A DNA stretch of 64,000 bases, from contig NZ_LR134356.1 in NCBI RefSeq assembly GCF_900637195.1, forward strand, positions 1,054,001 to 1,118,000. Reading direction: 5' to 3'. The notes under the pieces are model-generated. The model was not told the DNA's origin and ran no database searches. It saw only the letters and a list, made by a program, of their open reading frames with translations. The position numbers and the translations under genes are program-made. Source of the DNA: Mycolicibacterium aurum (GTDB taxonomy: Bacteria > Actinomycetota > Actinomycetes > Mycobacteriales > Mycobacteriaceae). Each line of letters opens with the position of its first letter. Positions within the stretch are counted from its first letter, which is position 1. Of the stretch, positions 8,962 to 25,209 are shown one piece after another.

Positions 8962-8991
8962 TTGGCTGATCGGGCCGGGGCGCGCTATTCT
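8962..8991 (+). promoter_or_regulatory. Candidate SigA-type promoter of rplJ-rplL
   Basis: TTGGCT (8962-8967) and TATTCT (8986-8991) are separated by 18 bases, upstream of the L10 leader. The spacing and the -10 element fit a housekeeping promoter; no transcript data are available. Confidence 0.55.
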
Positions 8992-8999
8992 GGCTCGGT

Positions 9000-9140
9000 T
9001 CCACCGAAGACCGTCGGTTACCGAGAAATCGGTTGAAGGTCCGGGAGAAGTCCCGGCGGCCCACGCAGGAGGACGAGGCTGGTGCCGTTAGCTCGGCACG
9101 TGTGCGCCCCGACCTGTCTGTGTCGGGGCGCTTTTCTTTT
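9000..9140 (+). promoter_or_regulatory. Ribosomal protein L10 leader (autoregulatory mRNA)
   Basis: The roughly 200-base leader before rplJ is rich in short complementary segments, for example CCGTCGGTTACCGAG and GAGAAGTCCCGGC. It ends in a strong terminator hairpin. Position, length and sequence type match the L10 leader of actinobacteria, in which L10(L12)4 binds its own mRNA and adjusts transcription of rplJ-rplL. Confidence 0.8.
9104..9140 (+). terminator. Attenuator hairpin in the L10 leader
   Basis: GCGCCCCGAC (9104-9113) pairs perfectly with GTCGGGGCGC (9122-9131) around an 8-base loop, followed by TTTTCTTTT. This is a canonical intrinsic terminator placed 63 bases before the rplJ ATG, as expected for attenuation. 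Confidence 0.9.
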
Positions 9141-9202
9141 CCCGGGTTGTGACCGTGCGGCTCCGAGGCGGAGCGACCGAAACCAACCACGAGGAGGCAT
9201 GC

Positions 9203-9730
9203 ATGGCCAAGGCTGAAAAGGCCACCGCGGTTGCCGACATCGCCGAGCAGTTCAAGGAGGCGACGGCGACAGTCGTCACCGAATACCGCGGACTGACCGT
9301 CGCCAACCTCGCCGATCTTCGCCGCTCACTGGGCGAGTCCGCCACCTACACGGTCGCCAAGAACACCTTGGTGAAGCGTGCAGCGGCGGAGGCCGGCGTC
9401 GAAGGTCTCGACGAGCTGTTCGCGGGTCCCACCGCGATCGCGTTCGTCAAAGGTGAGGCCGTCGACGCTGCCAAGGCGATCAAGACCTTCGCCAAGGACA
9501 ACAAGGCGCTGGTCATCAAGGGCGGCTACATGGACGGCCGCGCGCTGTCCGTGGACGAGGTCAACCGCATCGCGGACCTCGAGTCCCGCGAGGTGCTGCT
9601 GGCCAAGCTGGCCGGCGCGATGAAGGCGAATCTGTCCAAGGCTGCTGCCCTGTTCAACGCTCCGGCGTCGCAGGTCGCACGTCTGGCTGCCGCACTGGAA
9701 GAGAAGAAGGCCGCTGAGGAAGCTGCGTAG
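9203..9730 (+). CDS. rplJ: 50S ribosomal protein L10
   Basis: This 175-residue L10 anchors the L7/L12 stalk to 23S rRNA and regulates its own operon. [17 protein letters not shown] opens the protein. The conserved segments [18 protein letters not shown] and [13 protein letters not shown] lie in the rRNA-binding N-terminal domain. The Ala-rich C-terminal helix (near 145-175, ending [10 protein letters not shown]) binds L12 dimers. The start is ATG 9203 behind GAGGAGGC (9191-9198); an in-frame extension to 9149 would run through the leader and is rejected. Confidence 0.98.
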   Translation: MAKAEKATAVADIAEQFKEATATVVTEYRGLTVANLADLRRSLGESATYTVAKNTLVKRAAAEAGVEGLDELFAGPTAIAFVKGEAVDAAKAIKTFAKDNKALVIKGGYMDGRALSVDEVNRIADLESREVLLAKLAGAMKANLSKAAALFNAPASQVARLAAALEEKKAAEEAA

Positions 9731-9798
9731 TCAGCGCTTCATCGACTTTCCCGAGCACAACCCACTAGCCAAGAAGTAAGAATCAGGAAGGACCAATC

Positions 9799-10185
9799 AT
9801 GGCCAAGCTTTCCACCGACGACCTGCTCGACGCGTTCAAGGAACTGACGCTGCTGGAGCTGTCGGAGTTCGTCAAGAAGTTCGAAGAGACCTTCGAGGTC
9901 ACCGCGGCCGCTCCGGTCGCCGTCGCCGCCGCGCCGGGTGCCGCCGCTCCCGCCGAGGCTGCCGAAGAGCAGTCCGAGTTCGACGTCATCCTCGAAGGTG
10001 CCGGCGAGAAGAAGATCGGCGTCATCAAGGTCGTCCGCGAGATCGTCTCCGGCCTGGGCCTCAAGGAAGCCAAGGATCTGGTCGACAGCGCCCCCAAGCC
10101 GCTGCTCGAGAAGGTCACCAAGGAAGCCGCTGAGGACGCCAAGGGCAAGCTCGAGGCTGCCGGCGCATCGGTGACCGTCAAGTAG
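9799..10185 (+). CDS. rplL: 50S ribosomal protein L7/L12
   Basis: This 128-residue L7/L12 forms the GTPase-activating stalk of the 50S subunit. The N-terminal dimerisation helices (residues 1-35, [21 protein letters not shown]) are followed by an Ala/Pro hinge near residues 38-55. The globular domain has the conserved [11 protein letters not shown] and [16 protein letters not shown] motifs. It lies 68 bases after rplJ, with an AGGAAGG ribosome-binding site, and shares its leader control. Confidence 0.98.
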   Translation: MAKLSTDDLLDAFKELTLLELSEFVKKFEETFEVTAAAPVAVAAAPGAAAPAEAAEEQSEFDVILEGAGEKKIGVIKVVREIVSGLGLKEAKDLVDSAPKPLLEKVTKEAAEDAKGKLEAAGASVTVK

Positions 10186-10226
10186 GAAATCTCGACGACG
10201 CGCGTCGGCATCCGACGAACGTCAAG

Positions 10227-10263
10227 CTGTGGGGCTGGTCTGGCAAACGGACCGGCCCCACAG
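10227..10263 (+). terminator. Hairpin terminator after rplL
   Basis: CTGTGGGGCTGGT (10227-10239) pairs with ACCGGCCCCACAG (10251-10263) over 13 base pairs with one G-T pair and an 11-base loop. Only a weak TAGTTTG follows, typical of mycobacterial terminators with poor U-tracts. Confidence 0.75.
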
Positions 10264-10397
10264 TAGTTTGTGCACCCGGTGTGCGATCGAGTGTTCGCAG
10301 ACCGTGTGTGGCGCGGCAGGTGGGTAGGTTACAGTGACTCAAGCCACAGGCGTGAATGCCTGTGGCTGGGGTTTTGGCACTGGCGAGAGGAATTCGC

Positions 10398-11480
10398 GTG
10401 GGCATCGGCATTCAGGTTGAGGGACTGACCAAGTCCTTCGGGTCCCAGCGAATCTGGGAGGATGTCACGTTCGACCTCCCCGCAGGTGAGGTGAGCGTTC
10501 TGCTCGGCCCCTCCGGTACCGGCAAATCGGTGTTCCTCAAGTCCCTGATCGGCCTGCTGCGCCCCGAGCGCGGCAAGATCATCGTCGACGGCACCAACAT
10601 CATCGAGTGCTCGGCCAAGGAGCTCTACGAGATCCGCACGCTGTTCGGCGTGATGTTCCAGGACGGCGCGCTGTTCGGCTCGATGAGCCTGTACGACAAC
10701 ACCGCGTTCCCCCTTCGTGAGCACACGAAGAAGAAGGAAAGCGAAATCCGTCAGATCGTGATGGAGAAGCTGGACCTCGTCGGCCTCGGTGGCGACGAGA
10801 CGAAGTTCCCCGGCGAGATCTCCGGCGGTATGCGCAAGCGTGCCGGCCTGGCCCGTTCCCTGGTGCTCGATCCGCAGATCATCCTCTGCGACGAGCCGGA
10901 CTCCGGTCTGGATCCCGTCCGTACCGCGTACCTGTCGCAGTTGCTGATCGACATCAACGCCCAGATCGACTGCACCATCTTGATCGTGACCCACAACATC
11001 AACATCGCCCGCACCGTGCCCGACAACATGGGCATGCTGTTCCGCAAGAAGCTGGTGATGTTCGGGCCCCGCGAGGTGCTGCTCACCAGCGACGAGCCCG
11101 TGGTCAAACAGTTCCTCAACGGCCGCCGCCTCGGTCCGATCGGCATGTCCGAGGAGAAGGACGAGGGCACCATGGCCGAAGAGCAGGCCATGGCCGACGC
11201 GGGTCACCACGACGGCGGTGTGGAAGAGATCGAGGGCGTGCCCCCGCAGATCCAGGCCACACCGGGCATGCCGGAGCGTCAGGCTGTCGGCCGGCGCCAG
11301 GCCCGGGTGCGCGAGATCATGCACACGCTGCCGCCCGCCGCGCAGGAAGCCATCCGCGAGGACCTCGAAGGCACGCAGAGCTATTCGTCGAACGAGTTCC
11401 GCGGCGACGACACCGCAGCGCATCACCGCAGCGAAGACGACGCTCCCACCGGCCGCATCCCGGTCGCCGGCGAGCGCTGA
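10398..11480 (+). CDS. mkl: Mce transporter ATPase MceG/Mkl
   Basis: This 360-residue ABC ATPase is the counterpart of Rv0655, which energises Mce lipid and cholesterol importers encoded elsewhere in the genome. The Walker A is GPSGTGKS near residue 38, and the ABC signature is SGGMRKRAGLAR. Walker B is IILCDEPDSGLDP, and the switch His is in IVTHNIN. A mycobacteria-specific C-terminal extension of about 100 residues follows (MSEEKDEGTMAEEQ onward). I chose GTG 10398 because GAGAGG lies 7 bases upstream and the family usually begins with a short lead into VEGLTKSFG. An upstream ATG at 10356 has no comparable site. It has its own upstream region rather than being tightly coupled to rplL. Confidence 0.95.
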   Translation: MGIGIQVEGLTKSFGSQRIWEDVTFDLPAGEVSVLLGPSGTGKSVFLKSLIGLLRPERGKIIVDGTNIIECSAKELYEIRTLFGVMFQDGALFGSMSLYDNTAFPLREHTKKKESEIRQIVMEKLDLVGLGGDETKFPGEISGGMRKRAGLARSLVLDPQIILCDEPDSGLDPVRTAYLSQLLIDINAQIDCTILIVTHNINIARTVPDNMGMLFRKKLVMFGPREVLLTSDEPVVKQFLNGRRLGPIGMSEEKDEGTMAEEQAMADAGHHDGGVEEIEGVPPQIQATPGMPERQAVGRRQARVREIMHTLPPAAQEAIREDLEGTQSYSSNEFRGDDTAAHHRSEDDAPTGRIPVAGER

Positions 11481-11875
11481 CCCCGCCCGCTGGGCATCCT
11501 GCACCGGTGACACCGGTCATCTGCATGTGACGGCTGTCGTGACAGCTGTCATCAGCTATGTCATCGCTGTTAACTGAGTGGTCTCTGTTGCCTGCGTGAT
11601 GGGCACAGTCTGCTGTTGCTGATTATCGGCGGCGTGCCGCCGTCGCAACCCACGTGCGCGTAGCGCATTTGTCACGCCATCTGCCCTGGTCGCGGAATCG
11701 CAGGTGAGCGCTGCAAATCTTGGTGGAACTGGAATGCAGGGTGCCGCCGTGTGTTCGCCTTGAAAGGTGGCCGCGCTCGCTATAAAGTTTGCCAAGATCG
11801 CACATCCGCGGTGAAAGTGCTCCTAGAAGTCATTCACCAGTCGACATTCCGCGATCGCTGACACACAGGAGAAGA
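11481..11875. other. 395-base intergenic region with TGACA/TGTCA repeats
   Basis: No convincing gene is visible here. Bases 11505-11560 contain clustered TGACA and TGTCA elements. These include the inverted repeat GCTGTC-GT-GACAGC (11533-11546) and two ACCGGT hexamers flanking TGACA. They could be binding sites controlling the hydrolase gene downstream, or part of an mkl terminator. Confidence 0.35.
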
Positions 11876-13564
11876 ATGGTCGACCGCTATCGAGTCTGGC
11901 TGGGGGCAGGCGTACTAGCGGGGGGAATGTCGGCAGCGATGCTGGTAGGGGCCGGGGTGGCCTCCGCCGACGATGCGGCGTCGTCGAACGCTCAACCGTC
12001 GTCGGGGTCCGACGACACCGGCGACAAAGCCGACAGCGACAAGGGCGACACCGACGAGGCCGACACCGACACGTCGGACCGCGATCCGAGCGGCGTGGAC
12101 GACACCGACGACTCGGCGGCAGGTCCGGCGCTGGACGACGATGCGGACGAATCCGGCGCAGCAGACGAGACGGAGACCGCCGGCAGCGCCGGGCATCGCA
12201 GGAAGTCCCGTGCCGCGGAGCGCCAAGCCGAACCGACGTCGAGCGGGGTAGTCGAGACGGCGGACCGTCCGGGCGTCGCGGGCGGGGACGACGCATCCCA
12301 GCCGATGCCGGAATCTGACCAAGAGCCGGAGGCCGGTCCCGCTCTGGGCGCGGCGCCGGCGGAGTCGGCCGACACCGAGCCCGCCGCTGACGAAGACGCG
12401 ATCGACATCGATACGCCGACCCCGTTTGTGTCCAGCATCGAAACCGACCTGGGATCGAGCGGCGGTGCGGCCGTCATGCAGATCGCGGCGACCAGAGCCG
12501 CCTGGCCGGGTTCGACGGGCGCACCCAACCTCTTCACCGTGATCAGCGACGTCTTCTCCAACGTCTACACCTGGTACACCGACACGATGCAGTTCATCGC
12601 CGGGCCCGCCCGCGCACCCTTCGGTAGCAGGGTGCGGGTCGAGAGCTCGGATCTGATCATCGGCGACGGCGCCGTCGTCTCGGCGGACTGGTACTTCCCG
12701 CCGGGCAGCACGCCCACCGGCCTGATCTACTTCCAGCACGGAATGCTGGCCACGTCCCGGTTCTACAGCGCCACCGCGGCCTACCTCGCGGAGAAGACGA
12801 ACAGCATCGTCGTCGCGCCGACCCTGACGTGGAATCCCTTCGACTGGCAGAACTATCCGCTGATGCTGCCGAGCACCCACCGCGCCATCGCCGATCTGTT
12901 CACCGGCGACCGCACGGCCCTCACCGCCAGCGCGCAGGCAGCCGGGTGGCGAGGAACCTTACCGACCCGGTTGGTGCTGGCAGGTCATTCGGCCGGCGGC
13001 GGGCTGGTCGTGGGCACGGCCAGGTACCTGGTCCAGAACGGTGACGCACGCACTCTCGCCGGTGTGGTGATGCTCGACGGAGCCGGCATCGGCGGACTCA
13101 TCGATCTGGATCTCGCCAAGATCCCGCACTCGATTCCGGTCTACAACCTGGGTGCGGCGCCGAGTTCCTGGAACGCCGACGGCCATGCGGGACGCCGGCT
13201 CGCCCACGCCCGGCCCGACATGTTCACCGGAGCGGTGGTGCCGGGTGGCCGCCATTCGGACTCGATGCAGAGTTCCAGCGCCGCAGTCCAGATCCTGGCG
13301 TATCTCGCGACGGGTTTCTCGGCTCCGCTGAACATCGTCACCAACCAGCTGCTGTCCGCGGGGTGGATCAGTGACATGTTCCACGGCACCCACACGTCGA
13401 ATCTCTACGCATCGTCGGCGTCGCCGGTGAGCGTCCTGGCGCATGCATGGCTTACTCCGAGCCGCGGTGCACAGACCGCCCGCGCAGCCTCCCGCCCGTC
13501 CGTTGCGGGCGACGCGTGCCCCGCCGGCTCAACTGCCTTGAACTGCGTCGATGCGTCGCTATAG
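11876..13564 (+). CDS. Secreted alpha/beta hydrolase with acidic linker (copy 1)
   Basis: This 562-residue protein starts at ATG 11876 behind AGGAGA. Residues 1-33 form a signal peptide (WLGAGVLAGGMSAAMLVGAG, cleavage near ASA-DD). Residues 34-180 are a low-complexity Asp/Ser/Thr/Glu linker. The hydrolase core follows: LIYFQHGMLATSRFYS near residue 282 (oxyanion region) and the nucleophile elbow LAGHSAGGGL with Ser near 372. A late PGGRHSDSM may supply the catalytic His. It resembles secreted lipase or esterase folds, but the substrate is unknown. The neighbour at 13697 is a clear paralogue with the same domain order. Confidence 0.82.
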   Translation: MVDRYRVWLGAGVLAGGMSAAMLVGAGVASADDAASSNAQPSSGSDDTGDKADSDKGDTDEADTDTSDRDPSGVDDTDDSAAGPALDDDADESGAADETETAGSAGHRRKSRAAERQAEPTSSGVVETADRPGVAGGDDASQPMPESDQEPEAGPALGAAPAESADTEPAADEDAIDIDTPTPFVSSIETDLGSSGGAAVMQIAATRAAWPGSTGAPNLFTVISDVFSNVYTWYTDTMQFIAGPARAPFGSRVRVESSDLIIGDGAVVSADWYFPPGSTPTGLIYFQHGMLATSRFYSATAAYLAEKTNSIVVAPTLTWNPFDWQNYPLMLPSTHRAIADLFTGDRTALTASAQAAGWRGTLPTRLVLAGHSAGGGLVVGTARYLVQNGDARTLAGVVMLDGAGIGGLIDLDLAKIPHSIPVYNLGAAPSSWNADGHAGRRLAHARPDMFTGAVVPGGRHSDSMQSSSAAVQILAYLATGFSAPLNIVTNQLLSAGWISDMFHGTHTSNLYASSASPVSVLAHAWLTPSRGAQTARAASRPSVAGDACPAGSTALNCVDASL

Positions 13565-13565
13565 A

Positions 13566-13584
13566 GCATCGTCCTAGACGATGC
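13566..13584 (+). terminator. Hairpin after hydrolase copy 1
   Basis: GCATCGTC (13566-13573) and GACGATGC (13577-13584) form a perfect 8-bp stem with a 3-base loop directly after the TAG stop. No T-run follows, so termination is probable but not certain. Confidence 0.5.
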
Positions 13585-13696
13585 GCAGGCTGGCGCGGCG
13601 TCTGCTGCGTGAGCGAAATCGTTGATTCGGGCAAAGTGCTACGACGCCCACACCACCGCGATACGGTTTGCCGGGTTTCTGACGAAGGGGTCACTG

Positions 13697-15502
13697 ATGA
13701 TCGACCGGCTGACGGTCTTGTTGGGGGCCGGCGTGATCACTGTCGGCGTATCGGCGGGGCTGCTCGCCGGTGCCGGCGTGGCGGTGGCGACGACGGAGTC
13801 GGGAACGGCCGGTGCGACCACCACGTCGGAGTCGTCCGACTCCGGCACCAAGGAACGCAGCGGTTCGGACACCGACGCTGACAGCGCCGAGACGGACACG
13901 GACGCCCCATCCAACGACACCGACGCCGACGACACAGACGCCGACGACACCGACGTAGACGCCGACGCCGACGACGCGGGCGATGCGGACGGTGACACCG
14001 CGATCGACACCGCGCCCGAGACCGCGGCCGGTGGAAAAGACGAAGACACGGCGCCGGACGCCGACGCCGACCAGGGTGAGGTGTCCGACACGGCGGCCGA
14101 CCCGGGCACCGATATCGACGACTCCGACGCCGCCGAGTCCATCCAGCCTTCCGAGCCTTCCGATCCTTCCTTGCCCGCCGAGCCCGCCGAGCCCACCCGC
14201 ACGACGAGCGTCGACACGACCGTCGCTGTGCCCCAGCCGCTCGCGGTCGAGCCCACGACCGTGGTGGAGCCGCTCGCGACGATGACGGCCGCCGACGCGG
14301 CGACCCAGTCGGCGGCCACGCCCCCCAGGCAGACACTGCTCAGCCTCATCGGCGCCGTCATCTTCAACCTCTACTCGGTCGCCATCCAGGTGCTCGGCGG
14401 TCCGCCCCAGCTGCCGGCGGGCAGCAGCGTCACGGTGAAGAGCTCGACGCTGCGGATCGACTGCGGCCAGGGCTACGACGTGCCCGCGGACTGGTACGTG
14501 CCCGAAGGCGCCACGCCGACCCGGCTGATCTACTTCCAGCACGGCTTCATGGCGGCGGGACCGTTCTACAGCTACACCGCCGCGCGTCTCGCCGAGGCGA
14601 CGCACAGCATCGTCGTCACGACATCGCTCACCTCCAACTTCCTCGCCTGCGACGGCTGCTGGGTCGGCGGCTCGCCGATGCACAAGGCGGTGGCGGACCT
14701 GTTCGTCGACGGCAACACCGCGCTCGCCCAGAGTGCGCTGGCCGCCGGCTACAGCAGCACGCTGCTCGACGGGATCGAGAAGATCGGGCTCACCGGCCAT
14801 TCCGCGGGCGGCGGGCTGGCCGCGGGTGCGGCCGGCTACATGACCCAGAACGGCACGTTCGGCAAGCTCGCGGGAGTGGTGATGCTCGACGGCGTGGGAT
14901 TCGGCGACGTCACCCCGGAGGCGCTGGCGAAGCTGCCGCAGGACTTCCCGATCTACAACCTTGCCGCCAGGGCCTACTACTGGAATCTCTCGGGGACGAC
15001 GAACACGTCGATGGAGGCGTGGCGGCCCGGCGGCTTCAACGGCGTCAAGCTCACCAACAGCTCCCACGGGGACGCGATGAGCGGCGGCAACCCCTTCGTG
15101 CAGATCGCGATGAACCTCGTCACGGGGTGGCCGAAGCCCGCGAACGTCGACGCCGCCGAGAAGATCAGCGCCGCGTGGTTCAACGACATGTTCACCGGCA
15201 CCCCGCCGTCACCCGAGTCCGGTTACTACGGGACGCCGGGGAGCACGCTGGAGTTCGACACCACCCGGGGCACGGCAACCGCCTACGTACTGCCGGGGCC
15301 GGTGGACCGCCAGACGCTGCTCGACTGGCTGTTCACCTTCGCGGCCAAGATCGTATTCGGGATCGACTTCGCCACCTGCGCCGACGACCCGTCGCCCAAT
15401 CCGGCGCGAATCGCAGAATTGCCGCGACCAAACACCGCGTTATCTCTTGACGGAAGGGCGAAAGCGGGCCAATCTATTGGCCAGCAATGTGTACACGGAT
15501 GA
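13697..15502 (+). CDS. Secreted alpha/beta hydrolase with Asp/Thr-repeat linker (copy 2)
   Basis: This 601-residue paralogue of the preceding gene starts at ATG 13697. The signal peptide covers residues 1-30 (LLGAGVITVGVSAGLLAGAG). A long linker (about 31-210) contains Asp-Thr-Asp-Ala repeats and then Pro/Ser/Glu stretches. The hydrolase core shows LIYFQHGFMAAGPFYS, the elbow LTGHSAGGGLAAGAAGY with Ser near 369, and NSSHGDAMSG as a candidate catalytic His region. Shared phrases such as AGVVMLDG confirm duplication of the catalytic half, whereas the linkers have diverged. It is likely exported to the cell envelope; the substrate is unknown. Confidence 0.82.
   Translation: MIDRLTVLLGAGVITVGVSAGLLAGAGVAVATTESGTAGATTTSESSDSGTKERSGSDTDADSAETDTDAPSNDTDADDTDADDTDVDADADDAGDADGDTAIDTAPETAAGGKDEDTAPDADADQGEVSDTAADPGTDIDDSDAAESIQPSEPSDPSLPAEPAEPTRTTSVDTTVAVPQPLAVEPTTVVEPLATMTAADAATQSAATPPRQTLLSLIGAVIFNLYSVAIQVLGGPPQLPAGSSVTVKSSTLRIDCGQGYDVPADWYVPEGATPTRLIYFQHGFMAAGPFYSYTAARLAEATHSIVVTTSLTSNFLACDGCWVGGSPMHKAVADLFVDGNTALAQSALAAGYSSTLLDGIEKIGLTGHSAGGGLAAGAAGYMTQNGTFGKLAGVVMLDGVGFGDVTPEALAKLPQDFPIYNLAARAYYWNLSGTTNTSMEAWRPGGFNGVKLTNSSHGDAMSGGNPFVQIAMNLVTGWPKPANVDAAEKISAAWFNDMFTGTPPSPESGYYGTPGSTLEFDTTRGTATAYVLPGPVDRQTLLDWLFTFAAKIVFGIDFATCADDPSPNPARIAELPRPNTALSLDGRAKAGQSIGQQCVHG
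13908..13990 (+). repeat. Tandem Asp/Thr/Ala-coding repeat in the hydrolase linker
   Basis: Near-repeats of a 15-base unit, GACACCGACGCCGAC, encode strings of DTDAD and DADAD. The stretch lies inside the linker of hydrolase copy 2 and is prone to slippage, so its length may vary between strains. Confidence 0.75.
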
Positions 15503-15551
15503 CAGCAGTGTGGGCCGCCAGCCAGCGCCCTTCCGCTTCGTCGTGCACGGG

Positions 15552-15580
15552 TTGAGGAATACGCCCTTCTGCGCTACTGT
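15552..15580 (+). promoter_or_regulatory. Candidate SigA-type promoter of rpoB-rpoC
   Basis: TTGAGG (15552-15557) and TACTGT (15575-15580) are separated by 17 bases, about 210 bases before the rpoB start. The spacing is ideal. The region 15503-15791 otherwise holds no visible gene. Confidence 0.55.
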
Positions 15581-15773
15581 TGGACGTTGCGCTGGCTGCA
15601 TCCTGCCCACCCTTTCGAGATTCGCACCGCCCACGTGGTCCTAGCCTGAGCCTTGCTCAGCGATCTAGACGCGTGCCGTGCGTACGGGAGGCCTGGTGAA
15701 GCCGGCCGAACCGACGCAGATGCGCGACAAACACGGATTCCGGCCCCTCCGGCTTTCCGAAGAGTCGCATTAG

Positions 15774-19274
<3,501 letters not shown>

Positions 19275-19290
19275 TCGTTCAAGTTTCTAA

Positions 19291-23268
<3,978 letters not shown>

Positions 23269-23285
23269 GCAGTAGCAACGGAAAG

Positions 23286-23316
23286 GCCCCCACTCCCGCT
23301 TTCGGGAGGTGGGGGC
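23286..23316 (+). terminator. Intrinsic terminator of rpoBC
   Basis: GCCCCCACTCCCG (23286-23298) pairs with CGGGAGGTGGGGGC (23303-23316) with one bulged base, followed by TTTTTCGTT. It lies 17 bases after the rpoC stop. Confidence 0.92.
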
Positions 23317-23364
23317 TTTTTCGTTGGGCTGATTCGCGGGCCGAATCCGTAGACACTCGACGGC

Positions 23365-24132
23365 ATGCGGACGACGTCGCGCGGGTTCGGTATCCACTAC
23401 ACCGTGGACGGCGCGGGTCCGCCGCTTATGCTGCTCGGGGGAACGATGCTGGCGGCGCGGCACTGGGCCGATCTGGGCTATGTCGACGCGCTGGCTCGCG
23501 ACTGGAAAGTCGTCAACGTCGACCCGCTCGGGCACGGCGACAGCGACCGGCCCCATGACGCCGACTGCTACACCGCCGAGGGGGTGACGGCGGATCTGGT
23601 CGCCGTTCTCGACGCCGAACATATCGAGCGGGCGACGATCTGGGGCTACTCACGGGGCGGCTGGCTCGCCTGCGGACTGGCCGGTCGGCACCCGGAGCGC
23701 GCCGCGCACCTTGTGGTGGGCGGCTATGCCATGCACGCACATGACGCGGAGGCCGCCCGGATGCTGATTCCGCTCGCCGGCTTTCTCCGCGCGGGCGACT
23801 GGGCGGCCGTATGGCGGGCATTCGGTGTGTCCGACAAAGCGTTTCGCAAGATGATCGAGGACACGAACGACCCTCTGGCGGTGGCGGCGGCCATCGAGGG
23901 CTCCCTGCGTCCCACCCGCTTCGTAGACCCGGCGTCGATCAGCTGCGCGGCGACCTACTACGCCGGATCGCGCGACTGGATCATGCCGCACGTGCGGGCG
24001 GACGTCGAGGCGTTGGAGCAAGTCGGTGCGACGCTCGACGTCATCGCGGGCGGAACTCACCTCGGCACCTATTTCGGCGAGGTGCGCCCGGTGCTCGCTG
24101 CGGTGACCGCGCGGTTGAGCGACCGCGGTTAG
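23365..24132 (+). CDS. Alpha/beta hydrolase fold protein
   Basis: This is a 255-residue cytoplasmic alpha/beta hydrolase. The fold is shown by PPLMLLGGTMLAARHW near residue 20 (oxyanion region) and by VVNVDPLGHGDSDRP near residue 50. The nucleophile elbow is IWGYSRGGWLA near residue 95, with Ser in GYSRGG. VIAGGTHLGTYF near the C-terminus carries the likely catalytic His. The start is ATG 23365, 97 bases after rpoC, behind a small inverted repeat (GATTCG 23331-23336 and CGAATC 23342-23347) that may be an operator. The substrate is unknown; esterase or C-C hydrolase activity are both possible. Confidence 0.85.
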   Translation: MRTTSRGFGIHYTVDGAGPPLMLLGGTMLAARHWADLGYVDALARDWKVVNVDPLGHGDSDRPHDADCYTAEGVTADLVAVLDAEHIERATIWGYSRGGWLACGLAGRHPERAAHLVVGGYAMHAHDAEAARMLIPLAGFLRAGDWAAVWRAFGVSDKAFRKMIEDTNDPLAVAAAIEGSLRPTRFVDPASISCAATYYAGSRDWIMPHVRADVEALEQVGATLDVIAGGTHLGTYFGEVRPVLAAVTARLSDRG

Positions 24133-24164
24133 CAAACGTCGTCGCCATCGGTCTCCGCGATCGA

Positions 24165-24194
24165 CGCAGATGGTTGCATAGGCAACCATCTGCG
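24165..24194. terminator. Perfect 13-bp hairpin between hydrolase and PhyH genes
   Basis: CGCAGATGGTTGC (24165-24177), loop ATAG, and GCAACCATCTGCG (24182-24194) form a perfect stem. There is no U-tract, as in many mycobacterial terminators. It lies 33 bases after the hydrolase stop. Confidence 0.65.
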
Positions 24195-24273
24195 TGAAGG
24201 GTCCCCCGGCGTGTCGTGGTGATCGCCCGGAATCGGGCCGATCAGCAATGCCGTTGCGAGTATCGTCGCGGTC

Positions 24274-25173
24274 ATGTTGACCACGCTGGCAGCGCATGAG
24301 GTGGAGCGTCGGGAGTTCTGGCATCAGCTCTGCCCCCACATGTCGATCGACGGAGGCGGCCGCGCGGTGCCGGCGTCGGTCGGCGATACGGGTCTGCTCA
24401 TGTCAGACCTGAAACGGGAGGGCTACATCCAGGTCCCCGACGCGTTCGCCGAGCACGCCACCGCGCCGATCCGGGACGCCGTCACGACGCTCACCCAGCG
24501 CGGGATCCCGCTGCCGTTCGCCTTCGTCTACGACGAGTTGTGGCTCGCCTTCCAGGGCCTGTCGACGTTCCTGTCGACGGTGCTGGGCGAGGGGTATCGC
24601 GCGCTGCCCGACTTCTGGGTCTGGTACGTGCCGCCGAACGAGAATGCGTGCGGATGGGGCCCGCACCGCGACCGTGTGCAAACGACGCTGGACCACGACA
24701 ACTCACCGCACACGCTGACGGTCTGGCTGCCGTTCACCGATGCGACGCCGCTCAATGGATGCATGTATGTGCTTCCAGCGCACCATGATCCACGCTTCGT
24801 CGAGCGGCGCTGGGACGGTGACGGCAACAACGTCGTGCAGAATCCACAGGACATCCGCGCCCTGCCTGCCACCGCGGGCAGCCTGCTCGCGTGGAATCAG
24901 GCGGTCCTGCACTGGGGCAGCCGGGGCAGCAGGCTGGGAAAGGCCGCCCGGATCAGCGCCGCATTCGAGTTCCAGCGGGGCGACAAGGCACCGTTCAACA
25001 GTCCACTGCTCGACCCGGGCCGACTGCCGTCGTTCACTGAACGCCTCGGACTGATCGGCAAGCAGGTGCTGCAGTACCGCCACATGTACCCGCTCAGCGA
25101 CGACGTCGCGGCGGTCGCGACGACGCTGTTCGACGCCTACATGCCGCGCACGACGGTCTCGATCCGGGGCTGA
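24274..25173 (+). CDS. Phytanoyl-CoA dioxygenase (PhyH) family protein
   Basis: This 299-residue protein has the PhyH-like Fe(II)/2-oxoglutarate oxygenase fold. GPHRDRVQTTLDHDN near residue 130 carries the first His and acidic ligands. LTVWLPFTDATPLNGCMYVLPAHHDP is the family strand block near residue 148. LLAWNQAVLHWGSRGS near residue 207 supplies the distal His, followed by ARISAAFEFQR as the 2-oxoglutarate-binding segment. Such enzymes hydroxylate lipids or small molecules; the substrate here is unknown. The start is ATG 24274. The first 45 residues are not part of the core, and a shorter start at 24343 is possible. Confidence 0.85.
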   Translation: MLTTLAAHEVERREFWHQLCPHMSIDGGGRAVPASVGDTGLLMSDLKREGYIQVPDAFAEHATAPIRDAVTTLTQRGIPLPFAFVYDELWLAFQGLSTFLSTVLGEGYRALPDFWVWYVPPNENACGWGPHRDRVQTTLDHDNSPHTLTVWLPFTDATPLNGCMYVLPAHHDPRFVERRWDGDGNNVVQNPQDIRALPATAGSLLAWNQAVLHWGSRGSRLGKAARISAAFEFQRGDKAPFNSPLLDPGRLPSFTERLGLIGKQVLQYRHMYPLSDDVAAVATTLFDAYMPRTTVSIRG

Positions 25174-25209
25174 CCCGGGCTGTCACAAGGCGCCTCTAGA
25201 CTCGGCGTC

